From Liriodendron chinense (lineage: Eukaryota > Streptophyta > Magnoliopsida > Magnoliales > Magnoliaceae), in contig ML058387.1 of assembly GCA_003013855.2 (NCBI GenBank), positions 496,001-560,000 on the forward strand: a stretch of 64,000 nucleotides of DNA. The letters run 5' to 3'. The position numbers and the translations under genes are program-made. Positions 56,589 to 64,000 of the stretch are shown one piece after another. The stretch's first letter is position 1. The number at the start of each line of letters is the position of its first letter. The notes beneath the pieces were generated by a model, which had not been told where the DNA came from, ran no database searches, and saw only the letters and a list, made by a program, of their open reading frames with translations.

Positions 56589-57160
56589 CCCTATTTAGCT
56601 TTCATTGTAGATGGTTTTCTAGATTTTTCAACAAAAAGTCATCTGAATCTCTTTTGAAGAAGCTCCACATGCAACCCAACTACCATCAACTACCATTTGC
56701 AATAGGTCGCATTGTAGCTGCTTGCTGTGATCACATCCATATACATCACCTTAGTTTACTTACGTATGACAAATGGGGAAAGCAAATGATATTATTTTCT
56801 CATCATTATAAATTATAAAAGGAAAATCAACGGTAGAGATGAAAGTGATGTGCTTGACTTGTGGGGCACTCGTACTCAATTTTTATGATCAAGGGCCCCA
56901 TGCAAGTTGCGTGTGGTTTACCACCCTTGTTATGTTTCTTTTAAAGGAGTCCAGGTCCACTTCAAAGCTTAAGCTTAACCTACAACATGATGTGTGGGGC
57001 CCATGTATTTTCTCATATCATCCATCCATCATGTGTGACCCCTTGTCTTCTCCTTGGAACCCAAAAATTAGGTTGATCCAAAACTTAGGGGCCCCACATC
57101 GTGTAAAATCACACATAAAAAAAACAAAAATGTGGAGTGGCCCACTTTAGTTCTGGAATG

Positions 57161-57600
57161 GACCATTCATCCTGATTAGACACATCTTCTGGATGGATTG
57201 GATGGCATATGCAAGAAAGCGTGGGCCGGGCATATGATCTGAAAGGTTTTAATGTTGGGTGTCCCATTGCAACTTTTCCCTGTGAGTTTTAGATTGACCT
57301 GATTTTTGGGTTCCAAAGAGAACATGAGAGGGCCATACATGATGGATGGTCCATTCATGGTGATGGGCTGCACATGATGGAATGGTCCAATATTCATCCT
57401 ACTTAGTCACATCTTCTAATTGGATTGGATGGCATATGCAAAATACTGTGAGCCACACATTCAATATGAAATTTTTTAATGGTGAGTGTCCTGCAACTAT
57501 TTCTTGTGATGTGGACCACCTTAGTTTTGGATTTACCTGATTTTTGGGTGTCAAGGAGAACAAGAGATGCTGCACATGATTGACCTGATTTTTGAAGTGG
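57161..57600. repeat. Tandem duplication, unit about 230 bp
   Basis: The block attggatggcatatgcaa, then attgacctgatttttgggt, occurs twice in a row with many differences. Related words continue left to about 56840. Confidence 0.65.
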
Positions 57601-59640
57601 ATCCAGCCTTCATCTTCTTTTGATTAAAATGCACTGATCATTAATTGATGGCCCACCTCATGGATGAGTCAATGCTAAAGAAACTAGAGCACCCCATTTC
57701 TTGAACATTTTTCTTGCCGTGGAAAAATGGCTGATGGAGGAGGTATGAACTTTCTATATTAGGTTATATGTAGGGTGATTACTCATGCTAGAGGTGGACC
57801 ATGCTAGTTGGAGTGTCCGTCTGACGTGGACAATACTGATCAGTCAGGAGGTGGCCCACCACTTGGAATTTCGGTCCATTTGACCTGCACAACACCAATC
57901 ACAACTATAAAATCTTTTGGATACTGTTGGGTTGATTACATCTCTTTCAGAGTTGTTAGGCTTTTGTCGCTGCCCACTGGGGCCCACATGATGAGTGGCC
58001 CAATGATCAGAACCGTCCAAGTTGTGTAATCGATTCTATAATTCCATAATTAAAATCTTAACTTGAACGGATGGATGTGACCATAACTACCTGTAGCTGA
58101 ATTTAGAATAATGAGAAGAAAAATTTTAATGGATTAGATTCAACTTTAAAGATCAAAGTTTAGGACCATCAACGAAGTGTGATGATAGGAAATTACATTT
58201 TTTTATTGTACTAGAGAGAATATGGACGGTTCAAATCATCTGACCATCTCAGAATGTGTGCCCCAGTAGGTGGCGACACACGCTGTCTTGTGTGTCGCGA
58301 CGACATTAGCAAAACGAACACTTCCATTGAAGCAGAAGGTGGATTGACGTGGTCTAGTCTGGTTCTCATTTTAAATTGCGATGCGCGCGAGTGCACTTTC
58401 TCATCTTTTTCTAACATTCCATACGTGTCCGAGATCCAAGCCACTCATCAAATGGGACCCATATATCCAAAGAAAAAAACTATAGAACTTCTATCATCTA
58501 ATGGGCTACACCCGTGTATTGAATGTGGACCTTCTGTGAATCACTTTCAACCATACATTTACTCTCTTCTCATATGGCCCACTTGAGAACGGGAATCATC
58601 TAATTTTTGGGCTGACGCATCTAAACAACGGTAAAAACCTGATGAACGGCTTGGATCTTGCACAAAATTCTATTTTCCACACGAAAGGGGAAAGTATCAG
58701 AAAAATGCAATTAGAACTGGTTCAATGATGTAAAATCCATGAAAGTACGTACGATGGCAGTTTCTAATAATTAAAGATAGGTGTGGTAGGGAGATCACAA
58801 GGTCAGAATCGTGACACCATTGGTCCCTTCCCAAACCATACCTACTCTAGACTTTTGTGTAGTCAATGTTTGCACGTGTGACATGGACGCCTCACACGCT
58901 TAGCCTTGAGAGATGCACTTTGCCTCCCCTTCCACATGGTGAAGTCTTTTGTACGATTCATTGATCCAAACCGTACACGTGGCGCACATGAAAAAAATCT
59001 AGATTGTTCATCAGGTGGGCCTTGATGTGGAGCACTAAAAAAATTCAGACTGATTGGATGATCTAATCACTAATCTAACAAGTGGGTGTTGCATTAAAAT
59101 AAGGTGCACACGAGTTGCATCGAATCATTCCTCAAATGATATAATTAGCCTATAACGTGCTTTCACCACAACTTTAAAAAAAAAAAAAAAAAAAACAACC
59201 ATGGCTACTCATTCGCCATGCATGTGCACCCAAAAATCACATCGATCTGAGGATCTTAGTCGCTTGATCCGGACCGCTGACCATTTTTTAACTGGATCTC
59301 TGATGATCACTAGTTGAATGGTTAGGATCATCCAATAAGTCTGATCTTGGGTGAATAAAAAGGCATTGGAGAATGAGAATTATAGGCCTTCAATGTGATC
59401 CAGACAGTTGAGATGTACCAAAAAGCTCCCTGATTGGAAGAACCTAGCCCTTTGAACGTAGACCTACAAATGGATGGTTAAAAAAGCAAAAACAACAGCA
59501 GCTAACACTCAACGGACGGTAATATTTTCGGTGCATTCCCCATCCATGATGTGTTCCATCAATTCAATGGCGCAGATTACGGAAGCATGGGCGCAAATGT
59601 ACAGAATCCCAGAGACTCCTCAACTCATTAGCAAGGAGAG
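57601..59640. other. Gene-free stretch
   Basis: No gene is recognised. A poly-A run lies at about 59174-59199. Open frames at 58254-58586 and 58211-58444 overlap on opposite strands and show no motif. Confidence 0.45.
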
Positions 59641-59645
59641 TTAAT

Positions 59646-60030
59646 TGATACTCTAGAAGAGTATAACACATGATACGCAGGCACTTAAAATTGTACACGT
59701 GGCATACATTACCTCTAATTAAATTGACTAAATTGTGGAACCCACGGTCGCTCAGGCCCAAAATTAGATTAGTTGAATAATCCCAACCTTTGATTCGTGG
59801 ACACTTGTTTGTTGAAATAAGACCATTGGATTTTTTTTCATTTTTAACCGTTCAACAAAAATCCACCAATCCAAAAGTACGATAATCAAATAAGCCTGAT
59901 TTTTTTTTCATGATAGATCTAAACTAGGACCCATATTTTGGACGGTTCAATTTGAATTTCTCGGATTGCACATGCAATTTCTAAGTGATCTCTAAGTGCC
60001 TGTGCATCATCCATCATATCAAAGTTTGTC
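59646..60030. repeat. Member of the ATACTCTGG repeat family
   Basis: Starts gatactctagaagagtat and contains ctaaattgtggaaccc, gattcgtggacacttgtttg and gacggttcaatttg, shared with 45510-45860 and 63316-63665. Confidence 0.6.
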
Positions 60031-60739
60031 TATTGAAATAATATAGTAATCTACATACTTTTGACCGCATGATATGGGTTTAAATAATGGGCCACCATGG
60101 CCCACCTCAAACCTGATGTGTTGAAGACATGTGTCACCAAAAGGGCAAAGCTCCTTGGATGCCTTTTGGTGGGTTTGTTATTAGAAGAAGAGAGGTTGAC
60201 AATTTTGGTTGCTTGGAGAGGAGGATTTTAGGGTTTGTATGAGGTCACACCTTCTATTTAATATTTTGTTTTATTTAGAGATGATATAAAAGCTTTAACA
60301 TGGTGGAGCCATCTCTTTACAGCACATTTGGCAGAGAGATGTATGATCCGGACCGTTGATCTAGTGGGCCGTATCATGGATGACTTGGGTTTTGAAAATC
60401 ACACATATTGGAAAGACCTAACCTTCAATATTTTGTTAGTGGATTTAAGGCCATTAACTGTTTTTATTTTGTACCGTTTCTTTGCTGGGCAGTTATCGGA
60501 TGGATAGGATGATCTGATATATATGTGGCTATTTGCAAGGATTTTTTTTATTCATGGTAGGTGTAAGTGGATGGACGGGTGTGATTGATACATCAAAGTG
60601 GCAGGTGTACGGTGCCAGATTTGGATCTGCATGCATGGGGAGTGTAGAAACATAAAGAATGGAAGGTCCCATTGATGAATGGAGATGATTGGATGATGAT
60701 AAAGGTACAAGCGTGGAGGAATTTTTTTCCTCGTCCAAG

Positions 60740-60779
<40 letters not shown>

Positions 60780-61920
60780 TTTCATGGTGACATGTACGTG
60801 GGGCCTCCTGCATGAGTTCAACGTTCCCACGTCAGCAAATCAAGCTATCCCCGCACGCTTCAATCCTCATCACATGGGCCCCACATCCAGAGATGGACAG
60901 ATGATCGAAAGTGTCCATCTTCTCAGTGCTACTGTGGATGGACCTTAACTGGTAACCTGCGCCAAATGAGTAATTCTCAGCATCGGTACTTATGGATGGA
61001 TGTAAACCACTGAAAAGAAAATTCAACGTTTCACGTTCAATTTCAAAATCAACGGTCAGGATCCCCCTTTTGGATTGACTATTTGATGGCTCCAATCATC
61101 CGATGGGTACTGTTTTTAATCATGACTCGAAGTGGGTGGACATGGTAGCTGGCAAGCAATGAATTACAAGCACTGTGATGTTTGTGAACTTTCACATACA
61201 GCCCAGCCTTTCCTAACAAACTTGTCATGTGGAGCCATGCAAAAGATGGGCCCCACCATGAAGCTATGGTCTCTTAAACAAATGAGAGAAAATGGGTTGT
61301 TTGTGAAAGCTCACATTTCGTGCATGCATTCTCAAGGTAGGAGAAATAATGATGAGAAATGATCAGTGCTTTGAGGGGCACAAAGAGCACTGTAAGTTAT
61401 AGTGCTCAATTGGGGTACTTGGGCAGTCCAATTAACAGATCTAAACCATCCATCAAGTAAAACATGCATTTCGTGAACTGCCATGCAAAAATCACGGCAA
61501 TCAAACAACTCTAAGAATTTGACCGTTGGATTAATTATAAGATGTAGGTTCAATCAATGATCAGAACCATCTATTTATTCAGGTTCGGTATGGATTGATT
61601 TTGGTTCCAAGGAACCACCCATCCATTAGATGCATCCCCTCATGTTACTCTAAGATCCCAAAATCCAACCTGATCCATAACTCATGTGGCTCACAGCAAA
61701 GGGAACAATGGGGGACATTGGGGAGGGTGGGTGACACCCACCATAGACACCTCCAGATAGAATGTGTGGTCCACCGTGTTGTGTACAGGCCATCCAACCC
61801 AGTGATCAGGTATACTCCACAAGGATGTAATGGACACACCAAAACTCAGGTGGACCTCACCATGCAAATATAAAGGTTTTAGGCCCGATTCTGCCCATGG
61901 TTTCACACCTGAGTTTTGGA
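60031..61920. other. Gene-free stretch
   Basis: No gene is recognised. A (TC)n run lies at 60743-60775. The rest has scattered gtgggcccc words. Confidence 0.45.
60743..60775. repeat. (TC)n microsatellite
   Basis: About 16 TC repeats. Confidence 0.88.
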
Positions 61921-61924
61921 TAAG

Positions 61925-62200
61925 ATAATTCTTGGATTGCACATAAACTTCACAGGTGGGCCCCACAAAAAAACGATAATTCCCCTTATTATTAATATCA
62001 TTATTCATGTATGGAGCCACCTATTTTAACCTTCCTCAAATAATTCTTGGGATGCACGGTGAAGAATCCGAGTCGCACTAGATGCACGGTTTGGATTGTA
62101 CACAAACTTCACAGGTGGGCCCCACAAAAATGTGATAATTCCCCTTATTATTACTATTATTCTTCATGTCGGGCCACCTATGTTAACCTTCCTCTTGACC
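61925..62200. repeat. Tandem duplication, unit about 160 bp
   Basis: The block ggattgcacataaacttcac (and a variant), then aggtgggccccacaaaaa, gataattccccttattatta and ttaaccttcctc, occurs twice. Confidence 0.78.
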
Positions 62201-62811
62201 TAACCTGTTTTAAGGTGGGCCATCCATCCAAAACCCTAAAACCCAATTAGATTCCTCCAAATCAATTAATCCCTCTACCACTTGCATTCTCTCTCTATTA
62301 TCCAATGCTTATCTTCTTATCAGGACTGCCTTCTTTTAGCACAAGCTTACATGCAAGTCTCTTTGATGATGAAATCCATCTAACGTGGATTCTAACTCTC
62401 TGGAGAAAAGACAACGGGAAAACACCTTCATTGCATGCTTTTCCTTCTCCCACAGTCTAATGCTCCTCCTTTTCACTAAGATATTGGTTTTTTGGGAGTG
62501 AGGGCTTTGAATTTTTTATTTTTTTATTATTGTGGCAATCAGCTTTTCCAACAGGAAAAACCAAGGTCAATCCATGTGGGGCCCATGGTACAGTGGACCA
62601 CCTCCCAAGGACATGAATACTATACTTGGGTTTTTGTTTTGTACAAGTGGGGCCCATGTTACAGAGATCTGGACCGTTGATCTGATGGTCTCCAAGTGGA
62701 TGTACCATGCCCCCAAAATCTTCCTGATTGGAAGTTCCTACCAATACACAGTCGTTGGGTTTTTCAAGTTAATATGGACATGACTTTATATTGGCAGGAT
62801 GCCAATGAAAG

Positions 62812-63303
62812 GGGAGTGGATTAGGTGCGGCCCCGACCTCACCCAAGACAGTGGGGCCCTTACAGTGGGGCCCGCCTTCATGTATGTATTTTATATCCAC
62901 GCCATCCATCCGTTTTTTCAGACCATTGTAGGGCGTGAGCCCAAAAATGAGGAAGATCCAAATCTCAGGTGGGCCATGCGATAGGAAACAGAGGTGATTG
63001 AACTCCTTACCATTAAAAAATTTCTAGGGCCCACTGTAATGTTTATTTTCCATCCAACCTGTTGATAAGGTGACATAAGCCTGGATGAAGATGGAAAAAA
63101 AAAAAATAGCTTATCCAAAACTTATGTGGCCATTAGTGGTTAATAAACACTGTTTCCTATATTATGGCCCACCTGAGAATTGGATCTGCTTCGGTTTTTG
63201 GCTCATTCCCTAAAAGGGTCTATAAAAACCAATGGATGGTCTGGATATAAAATACATACATCAAGGTGGGCCCCACGGTAAGGGCCGCACCTAATCCGCT
63301 GCT
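62812..63303. mobile_element. Mutator-like MITE, relative of 37451-38000
   Basis: Inverted ends share TGGATTAGGTGCGGCCC on the left and GGGCCGCACCTAATCC on the right, the same GGATTAGGTG core as the element at 37451. The interior has the shared words gtagggcgtgagcccaaaaat, ggaaacagaggtgattga and ccaacctgttgataaggtg. No convincing 9-bp duplication remains. Confidence 0.75.
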
Positions 63304-63315
63304 CCATCAGTGATT

Positions 63316-63665
63316 TGATACTCTGGTTGAGTATGACGCTTGATATGCATGCACTCAGAAATTGAACATGGAAATTCATTGCCTCAAACTAGCTGACTAA
63401 ATTGTGGAACCCGTAGTCGGTAAGTCACAGGCCCAAAATTAGATTGGCTGCACAGTCCAACCCTGTGATTCGTGGACACTTGTTTGTTGAAATAGGACCG
63501 TTAGATATTTTTTACTTCTAACTGTCCAATAAATGCCAACCAATCCAATAGTCAGATAATCAAATAATTATAATTCCAACAGTTTGATTTGATTACTTGT
63601 ATGCCACGTGTGCATTTCTAAATATTTTATAAATGCTTGCGTATCATCCATCATATGCCGCCAGA
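63316..63665. repeat. Member of the ATACTCTGG repeat family
   Basis: Starts gatactctggttgagtatga and shares ctaaattgtggaacccg, gattcgtggacacttgtttg and atcatccatcatat with 59646-60030. Confidence 0.6.
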
Positions 63666-64000
63666 GTACAAGGACACAATTTCTTAGTACCCTTCTTAGG
63701 AATTATATAATAGAGCTTTGCAAAGCCCACACGCGTGGACAACTTGGCTAATGCACACGCCAAAACAAATCCAAACCATTCATCAGAATGGTACCACCAT
63801 GTATTTTCCTTAATCCAAGAATCAGGTGGCTCCACTGAAATTAACTGAACAAATGAACGGTTGTAAAAAAAATGGCCGAAAAATTTCTCGTCCATTCACT
63901 CACATCTAACATCATGCATATCTACTCAGTCATCCATCTTCATCTTTAGCCAGTAAAATCTGAATGGTGAGGTCTACCTGATGGATGGCTTAGATATTAC

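Overview
The window is nuclear DNA of a flowering plant. It is AT-rich and intron-rich, full of plant retrotransposons and inverted-repeat MITEs, and carries two plant protein genes. I see no bacterial, organellar or rRNA sequence. The many short inverted-repeat elements with 'gtgggccccac' and 'ggaaacagtg' motifs recall magnoliid-type genomes, but that is a weak impression and not an identification.

Two host genes can be supported. (1) The last exon of a Raf-like (MAPKKK-type) protein kinase lies on the + strand at 7971-8137. Its upstream exons are not in the window, so the preceding intron is longer than 7.9 kb. (2) A complete gene for the 65-kDa regulatory A (scaffold) subunit of protein phosphatase 2A (PP2A) lies on the - strand. 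Twelve coding exons between 27398 and 11844 join in frame, with GT-AG introns, into 1764 nt (587 aa plus stop). A probable 5'-UTR exon ends at 36177, which gives a transcription unit of about 24-25 kb. The two gene 3' ends face each other across 8.1-11.8 kb.

The rest is mostly mobile DNA, often nested. The first intron of the PP2A gene (36.2-27.4 kb) holds an RTE-type LINE. That LINE was interrupted by a complete Ty3/gypsy element (29639-33740, 844-bp LTRs, 5-bp duplication) and by a small SINE (13-bp duplication). LINE-1 remnants lie on both sides. The large 7-kb intron of the same gene (20740-13748) holds a TRIM element with two identical 76-bp LTRs, sitting inside another RTE fragment. It also holds a degenerate tandem array split by a Ty1/copia-type element (15971-18757). 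A second Ty3 element (1338-5771, - strand) lies upstream of the kinase exon. A second small copia element (52301-54978) and a truncated copia with integrase (41475-44032) lie in the gene-free right half. That half (36.8-64 kb) otherwise holds MITEs, microsatellites and tandem duplications, and I recognise no host gene in it.

The most interesting pattern is that the small elements share structures within each family. Both Ty3 copies keep gag, a stub of reverse transcriptase and the integrase C-terminus with a chromodomain, but lack protease, most of RT, RNase H and the integrase core. Both also carry an in-frame UGA at the same place between the two halves. Both small copia copies keep gag, protease and GAG-pre-integrase but lack integrase, RT and RNase H, with closely matching sequence running from the junction into the 3' LTR. 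These look like two families of non-autonomous elements that spread after the deletion. All element ends, target-site duplications and exon junctions were read by eye; family names rest on remembered motif patterns, not on a database search.
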